A stretch of DNA of 64,000 bases from Phalacrocorax aristotelis (Eukaryota; Chordata; Aves; Suliformes; Phalacrocoracidae): NCBI RefSeq assembly GCF_949628215.1, contig NC_134277.1:88711963-88775962 (forward strand), read 5' to 3'. Below, piece after piece: positions 26,166 to 38,100 of the stretch. The first letter of the stretch is position 1, and every line of letters starts with the position of its first letter. A model generated the notes under the pieces. The model worked only from the letters and a program-made list of their open reading frames with translations, ran no database searches and was not told the DNA's origin. Made by a program: the position numbers and the translations under genes.

Positions 26166-27207
26166 GAAAAACCTTCCAATGATATTCTGATAAACGCTTA
26201 ACACAGCACAATTGTTGAACACAAACCTAGACTTCTGTGAAAAGTACAAAAATTGTAACACTAGCAACTAAAATAAATTAATGTAAATTATGTAGTTTGG
26301 ACAAGTGGAAAAATTGAAAACTGGTAAACAAACTGAATCTTTGTGCAAAGAAAAATAAAATATACATGCATACTTTAAAAATATCTTATAACCTTTAGCT
26401 CTCAGCCAGCATGTATTTTGAAAATATACTCATTAAAACTGACATAATTCTGGAACACAACTGAAAAGCAAAACAACCCTTACACCATGGTTCAAACATT
26501 GCAGTTTCCTAAGGAGAGGTTGTAAGACTTCCCAACCCTAAAGAATGCTGATACTTTGCATTCTTTTCATGTACGAAGAAAAAAAAGGACTGGAGAGATA
26601 ACAGGAGAAAGAATGTGTTAGCTTTATACCCTTGAGCTGTGATGAAATACCAGTCTACTTACATTTAATTATGTTCAGTTTATAACAAAGCATTCAGCAG
26701 AAAACATCAATAAGAATGTTGACACACTCAGACTCCTTCTAATAAGAATGAAAAAGAATTATAGTTGGAAATCTGGCATCTAGAATTCAACTGAAAAGCG
26801 ATTTTTGCTGTTTAGCAATTAGTTCTCTCTGTAACGTAAAGTAGTATTTCTAAAGGAAAATTATTGGGTAGATTTACAACTGAGCTATGTGTTAAGATCA
26901 GTTCAAAGATTAAAAAACGACTACATTACTCTAGACAAAGACACATTTGGACTAAATATACACCACGATATATAATTTCTTGTCTATTACTTAATGTTCT
27001 CTGGAAGGAACAGAAATAAATAATGCATTAAGATCTAAACTTTGAAATTTATATGTTTGCTGCAAAGTTAACAGAAATCTTAGGTCAACTACCAAAGGTC
27101 TGAAACTAAGGCACTAAGGCTTTTCCAGGAGAAAAAGTGGGTTTTAGGATAGGTCTGGCTTTCTCCTGGAAGGATAAAGCAGGGTCAAGTAAAGCCTATG
27201 TCAGGTA
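26166..27207. other. Unannotated spacer between inverted arms
   Basis: AT-rich sequence with no recognised gene or repeat. Together with the LTR it forms the interior of the inverted repeat pair. Confidence 0.5.
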
Positions 27208-27386
27208 CTGTTACTGTGGGAAGCTGAGTACCAGCTTCATTTTTGTGTCTTAGGAGCAGTTGCTTGTGCCTAAGCTCCAAGACAGTCACCCTGTCAGTTA
27301 CTGAAAGGTGCTGACCTATGAAGAGCTTGTTGTATTAATGGCAGCTGTTTAGCACCTGTAACAGTCAACCCTACAGTCCTAAATGG
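27208..27386 (-). repeat. Inverted repeat, right arm
   Basis: This is the reverse complement counterpart of 25741-25911. It carries the same blocks in opposite order, from 'gtgggaagctgagtaccagc' on the left to 'aaccctacagtcctaaatgg' on the right. It is not interrupted by an LTR and is not flanked by CR1 sequence. The outer edges of the two arms differ. Confidence 0.85.
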
Positions 27387-28352
27387 TTATTTCCTAGAAG
27401 CTAGGGCCAACTGTCCATACTTGGGTACATGCAAAACTCCCTCTGAAGCCAGGAACAATTTCTATGAAACAACAGAAAGAACCTGAAGATAGTTAAATCA
27501 ATGAGGTTTGGTGTTATTTACCACGGATGTCGTATCTGACCCTAAATATGAAATACGGACATTAAGTAACCCTCACTTCTGTGATGAGTGCTCACGGCAA
27601 GGCTTGCAGTCAGCCAGGTTCTCAGTTCATATCACAACCACAAAAACTGCAATGTTCTGATGTTAACTGCTTTTAGAAATAAAACCCCTACCAAATCCAA
27701 TGTGCTTGGAAACACTAAGAATTTAGATTAGTTTGACTTTTTTTCGTTTTCACTTTTGAACCAACATTGATTCTTTATTGAAATAGCACAGCTTCCACAG
27801 GTCCAAATCAGTTGCAGTCTCAAAGACAGAATGGGATGGGAAACAGGGGAACAGAGAAGTGGTATGACCCAAAGTTGAGTACAATACCTAATTCTTTTGA
27901 GCCTCATTTGGGAGCCATACCAGTAGCTTCCCAGAGCAATTGCAGACCCCATTTCCCCTGGCAGTGAAGCTTCCACAGGACTCAAAAAACCCAAGGGGCT
28001 GTGCATACTCATGTGGAGGGAAGCCTTGCCATCTACCAAGCTAGAAGAACAAGACCCTCTAACTGGGCAGCAGTATAGCCCATTACCGATAATGATAAAA
28101 TACGCAATTCCTTTACTAAGTCCCAGACTAATGAGACCTAATGCAGAGACATCTGTGCCTCAAGAAGCCTGGCTTCTGTTTTCATCTCTGTTGCTAGTTT
28201 GGCTTTGGCAACTTATTTTTACCACTCTGTACTTCCGTTTACCCCTTGTAAGGCAGGGGGTGAGAAAAGTGATGGCTTTTATGCAGAATGTTGAGATCTT
28301 TGGATGAAAAAACTCCAAAGGATCGCTTTTATTTTCCCTGTTGCACTAGACG
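27387..28352. other. Intergenic, no gene seen
   Basis: No recognised feature. The open frames at 27728-28039 (-) and 28011-28307 (+) show no known motif. Confidence 0.5.
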
Positions 28353-29206
28353 TCTTCCTTCCTTCCTTCCTCTCTCCCTCCCTCCCTCCCTCCTTCCCTT
28401 CCTTCCTTCCTTCCTTCCTCTCTCCCTCCCTCCCTCCCTCCCTCCCTCCTCCCTCCCTCCCTCCCTTCCTCCCTCCCTCCCTTCCTTCCTTCCTTCCTTC
28501 CTTCCTTCCTTCCTTCCTTCCTTCCTTCCTTCCTTCCTTCCTTCCTTCCTTCCTTCCTCCCTCCCTTCCTCCCTCCCTTCCTCCCTCCCTTCCTCCCTCC
28601 CTTCCTCCCTTCCCCCCTCCCTTCCTCCCTTCCTCCCTTCCCCCCTCCCTTCGTCCCTTCGTCCCTTCCTCCCTCTCTTCCTCCCTCCCTCCCTCCCTCC
28701 CTTCGTCCCTTCCTCCCTCCCTTCGTCCCTTCCTCCCTCCCTTCCTTCCTCTCTCCCTCCCTCCCTTCCTCCCTTCCTCCCTCCCTCCCTCCCTTCCTCC
28801 CTCCCTCCCTCCCTCCCTCCCTTCCTCCCTTCCTTCCTTCCTTCCTTCCTTCCTTCCTTCCTTCCTTCCTTCCTTCCTTCCTTCCTTCCTTCCTTCCTTC
28901 CTCCCTCCCTCCCTTCCTCCCTTCCTCCCTTCCTTCCTTCCTCCCTCCTTCCTTCCTCCCTTCCTCCCTTCCTTCCTTCCTCCCTTCCTTCCTCCCTCCC
29001 TCCCTTCCTCCATCCCTTCCTTCCTTCCTTCCTCCCTCCCTCCCTCCCTCCCTTCCTTCCTTCCTTCCTTCCTTCCTTCCTTCCTTCCTTCCTTCCTTCC
29101 TTCCTTCCTTCCTTCCTTCCTTCCTTCCTTCCTTCCTTCCTTCCTCCTTTCCTTCCTCCTTTCCTTCTTTCTTTCCTCCTTTCCTTCTTTCTTTCTTTTT
29201 CCCTCT
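28353..29206. repeat. Long CCTT/CCCT pyrimidine microsatellite
   Basis: The + strand is almost pure C and T for about 854 bp, built from TTCC and CCCT units with TCTCTCCC variants. Only five purines interrupt it (G at about 28653, 28661, 28705 and 28725; A at about 29012). The - strand is therefore a GGAA/GGGA tract. Blocks of plain TTCC (28482-28555, 28828-28900, 29052-29145) alternate with CCCT-rich blocks, which suggests repeated block duplication. The 290-332-codon frames that cross it on both strands are low-complexity artefacts (Leu-Pro-Ser on one strand, Glu-Gly-Arg-Lys on the other), not genes. Confidence 0.98.
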
Positions 29207-30865
29207 GTCCTCCTCCATCTTTTCTCCCTTCCTTTCTTCAAATCTATAAATGGCTTTATTAATCTTCCATATCAGAATGCTCTTGTAGTGTCATTACTGT
29301 GAGTAGCCTCCTAAGACAGAATTGAATTGCACTGAATCAGAGGAAGAATGACTAGTGACATTTTGTAGCACAAAGTCCCGGTAAAGTCACAGTTTTATTC
29401 ACTTAATTTTGCTTTATTTTCCTTTTAGTATATAGTATAGTATATAGTGTGTGTATATATAGAGAGTACCTAGAATGCAGAGACACGTATAAAGATTTTA
29501 ATGAAAAACACTAAATTTTAGCCTAATGTGAGGCTGTATTGTGATAGTAGTTTCCATCTGGGTTTTCCTTAAAGGCAGAATTCCCCTGAGAAGTCCACAT
29601 AAATTTCTACTTCAGCCATATGGCAAATAACAACCTGTAACTGTTCTTGAAAGAAAAGAAACCTAATACAAACTATGCCACTCTAGCATGCACCGTGTCT
29701 AAATCTTAATAGCTAAGACAATATTGTGAACAACAGTGGGGAGAAGCAAACGTGAAAAGTAGTAATTGCATCTAAGATAACTCTTAACAAAACCAGAATG
29801 CTTTTGTGAAAAAGGCATACAGAGCGACTTCTTCACTTGCTAGAAACCTTGTGAATTTGATTCACATCTCAACAGTAATCCATCATACTGAGAAATTGCT
29901 TTTTGTGCTGATTTAATGTTTGATAATAGCTCAAAAGACTGAACTTAATGACAATATAACAAAAGAGTGGCAATGTAAGGTTTCAACATTTCTTTATGAA
30001 AATATCATTCCACCTTTCTGATGAGACAGGCCTGTTGTACACTCTTTAGCAGAAACATTTCCAAGGAAATGTGATAAAACACTAAGATAAAAGAGTGTGT
30101 GAGTTTTACAATTACATCATGATTCAGTTCAGTAACTTTTAACACTCAACATATTTATATGTTTGCCCCGGTGGGAACTTATTCTAATTCTAAAGAAAAA
30201 AATGAATTATATAGATTTTCCTGGAAAACCAAATTAGTAAATCCAGAGAGCAAATGAATTTGTGTTCCTTGTCAGAGCAACAGTGCAGTTAGAATAACAA
30301 CACGGAATCAATCAGATCATCAAGATACAGAGAAACCAGCAAACATTGGCAACCCAAGTGATTTTAATCATTCAGTCAATGCAACAACAGTTGGGAAGGG
30401 AAGAGTAGAAAGTGGATACTAAAGCACATGCAACTTCTTGCCCCAAATTTACTTGCTTTCTTACACAAACTGTTTCCCCAGATCTGCACATTAAAACAAA
30501 ACCACCTTTTTGGATGGCAGCCCGCACAATCTCTGAAGATTTCCTAGCAAACCATAGTCTTAAAAATGGCACCTTTTTCTTAATCCGGAGTAGCAGGGGA
30601 CAGAACAGAAACAACCATTATTTGGCTTTTGACAAAGTCTCTATATATTTCCATGGAAGTAGAAAAGCAGGGAACTTTCCCATCCTGTGACTGTATCAGA
30701 TTGTAAACCCATTGTTTGGAGTAGCTGGTAGTGCCATACACAAGTAAAAATCTGCAAACTCAGAAAGTCAAAGTGAAGGATCAAATCCCAAAGAAAACCC
30801 TTTAGTTTGTCTACCATTTCTCAGACACTTAACATGCTACCCTAAAAATGTCACAAAATATTAGA
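29207..30865. other. Intergenic, small TA/TG-rich patch
   Basis: No gene is recognised. A TATAGTATATAG/TGTGTATATATA simple-sequence patch lies at about 29425-29466, beside the end of the pyrimidine tract. The rest is AT-rich without structure that I can name. Confidence 0.5.
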
Positions 30866-31047
30866 ACTACATGAAGAACTGGGACAGGCTCCCCAGGGAG
30901 GCAGTCACGGTGCCAAGCCTGGTGATATTCAAGAAGCACTTGGACAACACCCTCAGAGACATGGCGTGAATTAGGGGTTGCCCTGTGCAGGAGTTGAACT
31001 TGATGATCCTTGTGGGTCCCTTCCAACTCAGGACATTCTATGATTCT
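30866..31047 (+). mobile_element. CR1 3' end (+)
   Basis: It begins at the 'gaactgggacaggctcccc' block and runs through the 'ttggacaacaccctcagaga' block, a GGAGTTGAACTTGATGATCC block and 'ggtcccttccaactcagg', to an ATTCTATGATTCTA tail. These are typical of a young-looking CR1 3' terminus in the forward orientation. It is heavily 5'-truncated (about 180 bp left). An A run of about 18 bases follows at about 31079-31096 but is separated from the tail by unrelated sequence. Confidence 0.92.
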
Positions 31048-34000
31048 AAAACCTGTTATTTTTATTAACTGGCTGGGGAAAAAAAAAAAAAAAAAGAGAA
31101 AGATAATTTTGTTTCTCAGTGGTTTTTTATCTTTAAAAATAGCAAAATCTTAAAACATGCTGTTGAATCAAACCAGCCCAACTTTCAGAACAACTAATTA
31201 TTTTCAGGAGAAACTATCTGGGATGCATTATCAAAACTAGCTAGTAGTTTTCATTGACTTATGCTTATCTATAAATTTGGCAAAAAACTACTCGCTGAGA
31301 GAGTTTTGTCCACGTTATAGCTAAATACAGAGCAGTTTATCCTGCTCCAGAGGATTTACAGCATGCATGTACATATGTGTGCTGGGAATGACAGCAGAAG
31401 TCAGGAGGGTTGTGGCAAGACATTCAACTGCCTTTTAAGTGTTGAGTGACCCTAGGTTGAATTATTATGATTTCCCACTGACTTGAACCCAGAAACGGCT
31501 TTTCGATGTGTTTCAGTATTTTCAGAAAGAAGACAAAGCTTTGCTGCAGGCCCCAGTGAAAGCACCAAAATTGCAGTCGCCTGTTAAGTACTGGGGAGTA
31601 TTTTCAAAATAGACATAAACGGTCTCCTAATCATAGTTCAACAGACTGCCTATTTTTAAAATAGCTTACTGAACATACTTTGGGCTATAAAGCACAAAAA
31701 TAAGAACTTGGTATTACCGTAAGAAGTGCTGTGAAGGGCCAACTGCAACTGCAACTGCTTTTTATATGCATGCTTTATTTTTGCTATCTAATCTCTTCAC
31801 ATGATTTTTTTAACCTAGCTTTTAGAATCTGTAAAGCGTTCTTTTCCTATTTTTGGTTCTATTTTTGTTTTTAATGTGGGAGCTAGGTTTTCACCTGCAC
31901 CATCACCACAAAAGACGTAGCTTCTTCCTGCTTGCTATTTTAGTTAAAATCAGTAGTAGCCAGAGAGTACTCTTTGTTGGTTGTGCTGGATAATGTCACA
32001 GATACTTGAGCTGACAATCATGAGCTCAAGAGAGAGCTCATGTGCTGTGGAATCCTTCACAAAAATGCTTTTACTCTAAAACATCCACCAGTCTTCAAAA
32101 CATGTTAAAACATGAAATACAAATATTTGAAGCAGCCTGATTTATTCATTCTTCCCTCACGGTGCTGCTGCATTTCAGTGCCCTGCCTTGTGATGCTGTC
32201 ATTCACTAGTTTTCCAGTAGAGACTTGCCTTTTCTACAGTCGCTGGGAAAGGGGTGTCAGTGCCAGGCGTGGCTGACTTGGCAAAGGAAGTTACTCCACG
32301 GCCAACTTTTTGTAAAAACTCTTCCTGTTTTCCTCCAGTTTCCCACGGTTGATCCCATTTGCACATGCTGGTACAAACAATGTGACTGCTGGAAATTACA
32401 AAGTGACTGAAAACTCCTCGCATTTTAATGCCTGTCACCTACCTTTGTATCTCCTGTACATTGGCATAATGGAGAAGGAGATTGCTACTAATATTGTGGC
32501 ACCGCCACTAGCTGGAGAAATCTATGCTGCCTTAGATCTACCAAAGAAACAATCACAACGTTTTACAAAAGTGAAATCTCTCTCACAACCTTTACGGCAT
32601 CTCCTCATTTAGGTGCTTGATTTTACAAACCTCTGTTTTGTTTTGTTTTGTTTTAATTGGGATTTTTGTCTCCTTTCTGCTTTTCTTGCAAAATTTTAAA
32701 AACAATAATGGAATAAATAACTGAACACTAAATTCTGCCCTACAATATCATACTGCCACCTACATAATTCTTCTGCAAGCGCAGAAACTTAGCATTTGCA
32801 CAGGCCTCTGTCGCTTGAGGAAACGAGTAATTATATGTACTGACAAGTACGGCAAGGTCTGAGAACCTCCAGCTCTGGAAAGCAGCAAAGATCCTTCCCT
32901 CTCCCTGGCTTCTACTTCATTGACTTAAAAAAGATGTTTCTTTCCTCCCTCTGCGGCACTCGCTCTGCTTCCGCAATTCTCATGTCACCTCTCCACTTCC
33001 CTCTACTCAACTTTCTGCCCGCTTATGCCAAGTCCTCCTGCACCTTGTTTTTCCTCTTTCTATCTCTCTTCCCGTCTTCCAGTCCTTGCTCCTTCTGCAC
33101 CAGAATGGTTTGCCTTGGGATCCCAGCTTCCAAGCCCAATGCACTGCAGGAAATATCCCGTTTCGGCCCCGCGTTTCTGAGACGTACTCAGGCGGATGTC
33201 ATATGTTAGCCGTGAAGCCGCAGCAAGCCTTCATACAAGTACTTGTGTTAATGGTGACATGCAAAGTCTTGTAATGTTAAAAAACATTGCCAGCTTTCAC
33301 ACGAACAGCCAAGGTGCATCTTTGATGTAATTATTTCTTCCAGGGCACCTCCATGTACCAAATCTTTGCACTGAAATATTAAATTATTACTGATTCTTAG
33401 AGAGAAACCATTAACTTGTGGTGTTTTTTATGTCATAAAGCACATTTTCTTTAAAATCAATTCTATAACAGCTGGTTTAGTTTAAACCTGCAACAGCAAA
33501 AACCCGTACAACTCTGGTAACCAGCACAGGGAAATCCAAACCAAACATACCTGCAAAAACCAAGAGTAACTGAAAATATAATCTTTTAATTCAAATCCAG
33601 AGGACAGTTTACAAAGAAGCATTGAAGTTTCGGTTTAGGAGATAATTCTGCCTTGGAAAAGATAATAATCTGGATAGACTTTGACAGAAACCAGAAAGGG
33701 AACTGGAGCCATTTGTGTTAGGCTACAGAGAAGGTGACAAAGCTCAAAATATAATCTAAGACTCTGAAGTGCCGTATGTGTAAGAAACGGAAACTACCCA
33801 GCAGCAAAATGTAAGGACTTAGTTACAGCATTTTTATAACATTTGTTTGTGCAGGCTGTTAAGGATACTATCGTGTGATTATATTTCGGACTGTTGCCAA
33901 AAACCGCCCGTATATTTACCCATCGCTTGTCTTTTGACAGTGGTAATATAATTGTAGCAAAGAGTGATAGCAAATAACTAAAATATTACTACATTAATTT

Positions 34001-34739
34001 CCCTGTAACATACCTGGGACGTGGTGTTTAGTATGGCACTTTTAGGGGGGTTCAGCTTCCAACCATCACACACTCATCTTTTGGGGGGCTCGCTTTCCTT
34101 ATGTCAAATAATAAAAGAAAACCAGAGCAGCCTGGATGATTTACACTTTGCTGCTAATATATTTAACTTAGATATCGTGCTCCTTGCCTTGCCACATAAC
34201 TTGGAAAATGGAAGTGAAGCATTTGAACAATTTCTTAAGCCGGTGCGAATCAGCACTGTGATGTCAAAGAAAGAGGCAACGAGACCCGAGGCGCAGGCGA
34301 GATGAGCGCTATACGTCCCACTTCACACGTGTAAGTGGTTTGGCAGAACGAAATGAAGTGGAAGACGTGAATTGCCAATTAGTCACTAATGAGAAGCATT
34401 ACTTGAAGTGTACAAGCACATAACTCCGAATCACATTAACTGCCCGCGCCGTTTTCTCGTTGCAATTCAATAAAAGGGCGTATAACCCTCTAAAATTGCG
34501 TATGCTGTCCCAGCGGGGTTTTAAAGCCAGGCTGTTGCAGGAACCGCTTCCATAAGATGAATCCATTATTGCTCGGGGGAAGGAAAAAAAAAATAGGCGG
34601 GGCAGGCCTCGGAGGGCCGGCGGTTTCGCAGCGCTGACTTCGTGCCCAGCAGCGGCAAAAAGGATCACGAGAAATTTTTAAAAAAAAAATACAACCCAAG
34701 CCGCTAGGTAAACAAACAGACACAAAACCGGAGACAAGA
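31048..34739. other. Proximal upstream region of DAP, no gene seen
   Basis: No recognised exon. It contains a TTTTG pentamer array at about 32635-32654 and a short perfect inverted repeat at 32019-32042. The 94-codon frame at 34021-34305 has no recognisable domain. Enhancers of DAP could lie here, but nothing in the sequence lets me place one. Confidence 0.5.
32019..32042. repeat. Short perfect inverted repeat
   Basis: CATGAGCTC and GAGCTCATG are separated by six bases. It has 9-bp arms and could form a small hairpin. No function is implied. Confidence 0.8.
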
Positions 34740-35050
34740 AATGGCGAGAGCTTGAAATAGCAACCGAGCAGGCGCCGCGCAGGGCAGCGACACCCCCACG
34801 CCCCGCCGCCCCCGGCCCCGCCCCCCGGCGGGGCGGGGCACGGCTCGGTTCCCGCCCCTCGCCCCGCCCCGCCCGGCGGCGGCGGCGGCACGTCCGCGGC
34901 GCTGGGCGGGCGCCGCCCCTCGGTGGGCGCGTCCTGGCGGCGGCAGCGGCCGGCGGCCACGTTGACAGGGCGGGAGCGGGGCAGCGCCGTTGCGCGGCGT
35001 CGGGGTGCGGGTGTCCGGGTGTCCGGTGCGGGGCCGCTGCCACAGTAAAA

Positions 35051-35105
35051 ATGTCTTCGCCTCCCAAAGAGAAAGCAGAGACGCGGGCCGGACACCCTCC
35101 TGCTG
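35051..35105 (+). CDS. DAP: DAP coding exon 1
   Basis: Death-associated protein 1 is a small cytosolic proline-rich protein of about 102 residues. It was first described in interferon-gamma-induced cell death and later as a negative regulator of autophagy phosphorylated by mTOR. This exon gives the first 18 residues (MSSPPKEKAETRAGHPPA) plus the first base of codon 19. The human protein starts almost identically (MSSPPEGKLETKAGHPPA). The start has A at -3 (AAAAATGT) and no upstream ATG in the preceding 60 bases. A GT donor follows at 35106 (GTACGG). Ser3, one of the two reported mTOR sites, is present. Confidence 0.95.
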
Positions 35106-38100
35106 GTACGGCCGCCGCGTCCCGTCTCTCCGCTCTTTCTCTTCCCACCCCTGGGGACGGGACGGGACGGGGGGGCCGGGGCGGCCGCGGGCCGGGGGGA
35201 CCGAGCGCCTCCGGGAGAGCCCGGCCGGGCGGCGGGTCCCCGCGGAGTCCCCGGCCTGCGGGCGGCGGGCGCTGCCCGGGGCAGAGGGCGGCCTTGCCGG
35301 GCCCCGCCGCCGGGGGCTCCCCGCGCCCCAGAGCAACGCCCGATCTGGCTTCTGGCGCGGGGAGGTGAGCCCGGGTCCCCTCCGGCCCCTGCCTGCCCGT
35401 CGCCCGCTCCCCCGCCGCTCCCCCTGCCCCCGGCAGCCTCCGCCGGCACCGGGGCGGCGCTCCCCGCCCCGCGTTTCCCAGCGGAGCGCTGCGCTTGCAG
35501 GCGAATCTCCGTCGGGTTTGTGCCGCTCGGCATCTCCGCCTTCTGCCCCGGGAGGCAGATCGCGTTGTCTTCGTCGGTCCTCGCCCGTCAGGGCATCCCG
35601 TCCTCGAAAGGCGGGGGAGGCCGACGAAACCACCGCCTGGGGCTGATAAAGGCGGGAAGCGGCCAAGGAGCAGCCTCGGCCGCATCGCAGCCGGCGCGGC
35701 TCTTTGCAAGGCACCGCCAGCTGAGCGTGAACAGCCAAAGTGCGAGTTGATAGCGCTCGGTGCATCCATTTTGCCCGTGGGCGTTACGGTGCCGGAGCAG
35801 GCTGCGCGCTCCCAGCTCTGATTCTGGAGGCTGGCAGGCTAGCAGCAGGCAAAGCTGCTTGCTAGCTGCCCGGCGAAGGAGCTCCGTCGCCTTCCACCGG
35901 CTGCTGCGTGCTGGCGGGCGAGCAGCGCGGCCGGTGCTCGGGGCGGGAGCTCCGCGTCGCCTTCGGTGGGGCACTCGTCTGCCGCCCTCCACAGACGGCA
36001 GCTCCTCTCCGTACGCAGGTGGGGTTCGCTTACTCCCAAGTATCCACGTCGTCTTGTTCCTTCAAGTACTGTTAGTTTTTCTTCATTACAGTTTTCTTAA
36101 AAAAGGGAACTTTGGTCCCAACACCAGCAACTCTTCATGTGTGTTCTAGTGTTCCCTGGTGGAATAGCTGGGAGTCTTTAAGAGTTTCAGTCAAACAATG
36201 CTGACATTCCTCATTCACGGGGTAGTTAGTTTTATATTCACATCAGCTGATGAAATGTAAAGTTGGATTTGAAAACAGTTTCTGAACGCTAATTGAATTC
36301 TGCTCTTTTCATAGTGAGGACCTGAAATTCCTTTAAATAGATAATAAAGGTGAGAAATAATGGCTTTCCTTTGCCTGGCAGATAGGGTTCAGCAGTACAG
36401 TTAGCCCAATCCCTTGGCTGAGCAGAGTCATCCCAGTTCTGCAGCCTCCCTTGTCGCGGCATTTGCTCTTGACCTCCTGGTGAGCTGGTTCAGGAACAAA
36501 ACCAAAGCGCCTTTCCCAATGTGGACAGCTTTTGCTGCCATGGCTCCTCGAGCTGGCTCCTCACCTTGTGGTCAGGTGAATGTCAGCTTCGGCGGGAAGG
36601 GATGGTTAAGGCCCTAGGTTGGTTTAGCTGTGACTTCTGGCTGTGCCGTCATCGATGGAAAGGGAACAAAGGATAAATACCAGATACGTTCAGTGCTTTG
36701 TAACCGTGTTTTCTGATGCTGTTGCATGTTTGAGAGTTTTGGTTCAAAACGTGTCTTTTGAAACAAATGGAATTTTTTAAAAAGACCTGACGTGAGCCTC
36801 CGAAGGCCACATGAGAAAAGAGCAATGCGCTGTGCAAAAGCACTAGAGTGCAGTACAGGTTTCCCTTGCTGTCAGAGTATTTCAGTGTTTTTTTTTTTCT
36901 TTGCAAAACATACATCCACATATGAACTGAAGAACTTTTTCAGCTATGTGCCTTTTAAGATGGTTAGCATCCCTGAGGGATTTTGTGAGCATGTACAAAT
37001 TCAGCTTTGGAAGGAAGGCGATCACCAAGTCTGTCTTCGAAGCCAGGAAAAAAGAGTAATGCTTTATAGTATCTTGAGGTTATTTCTGGAAGATGGTTCT
37101 GAGCTGGTTTGCAGAGGAAAGTCGCCCTGTGGTCTTTGAGCACTTGGAAAATCCATAATAAATGTGCTGACTAGCAGTAGTTTATATTTACTCTAGGGGG
37201 GCTGAAGTTAGGTTTTAAGCCTCTATCTGAAGCCTGTTTAGATCCTTGAATATTAATACAATGCAACAGGACAGTTTACAAACAAGTTTTGTTACAATGA
37301 AAGTAAAAAATGCTTAAAAAAAATAAACATGACTACATAAATGCAGGTGGAATTGTGTTCATAAATAACAAGGCAAGTTCCTAGCAAGGCAGACGTGAAT
37401 AGGGGATCTTTTTTTACTAATGTATTAAAAGCTCTGTTTTTTTTGCGGTTGGTTATAAAGAGCGCCCTACGTGTAGTTACAGATGCATCTTACCCCACTG
37501 AGTATGAGTTAGATGAGTAAAAGGAAGGATTTGGATGACTGCATTGAAGCAGAATTGACAAATACATTGTATTTCATGTGCCCTGTTAGCCCTCACTGCC
37601 TGCGTGCAGTCTGTTGGCAACCCCCCTGCATTGATCTTTCACATAGGGGGAAAAAAAGACAAGAAAAGCACTTGAAAAGACAAAGGATAATGAAAAGAAA
37701 CCTCAAGACCTCAGGCTGGTAACGGGTGCACGAAGCGACTTTGAACTCCTTTCTGAAACTTAAGAGGCCCCAACTTAAGCTTGATTAAATATCCGTCGGT
37801 GAGATCAATGCATCTATAATACATTGCTGAGTAGGTTTGTACAGCTTGCAGTCCATCTAAAGAGGTCTGTGTAGTTACGCTTTTAGCTGTTCATTTCTTC
37901 TAGGAGAGACTGTGGAGGAATAAAGCAAGGTGATTGTGTCAGTAGTTTATTTACAAAGCTTTACAGTAGGTTCATGAAAATAGTTACGTGCTTTTCCTAC
38001 ATTAAAAAAATATAGCTCTGAGCCAAGATTTCTGTGAAATGAATGTGAAATGTAATAACTCTTACTTCAATTCTTGTTTCGTCAGACAGCAACGTACGTT

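Larger units (their letters stand above)
34740..36030 (+). promoter_or_regulatory. DAP: CpG island with DAP promoter and first exon
   Basis: Composition changes sharply from AT-rich to very GC- and CpG-rich at about 34740 and returns near 36030. The stretch surrounds DAP coding exon 1. Several GC boxes (CCCCGCCCC and GGGCGGGG types) lie at about 34811-34870, and a GGC trinucleotide run lies at about 34875-34889. I see no TATA box at a useful distance, so a dispersed housekeeping-type start is likely. The exact transcription start cannot be read from sequence. Long open frames on both strands here reflect the scarcity of AT-rich stop codons. Confidence 0.88.

Noticed and set aside
28279..29302. 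Four open frames of 290-332 codons on both strands
   Set aside because: They are translations of the CCTT/CCCT simple repeat (Leu-Pro-Ser on one strand, Glu-Gly-Arg-Lys on the other). A four-base unit with no stop codon stays open in every frame.
31079..31096. A run after a CR1 end, as a retrotransposon poly(A) tail
   Set aside because: CR1 does not end in poly(A). The run is separated from the CR1 tail by unrelated sequence and has no adjoining retrocopy that I can see.
34490..35992. Long open frames on both strands in the CpG island (up to 363 codons)
   Set aside because: The sequence is so GC-rich that stop codons are rare. Several overlap DAP exon 1 in the wrong frame, and the proteins are Ala/Arg/Pro/Gly-rich without domains.
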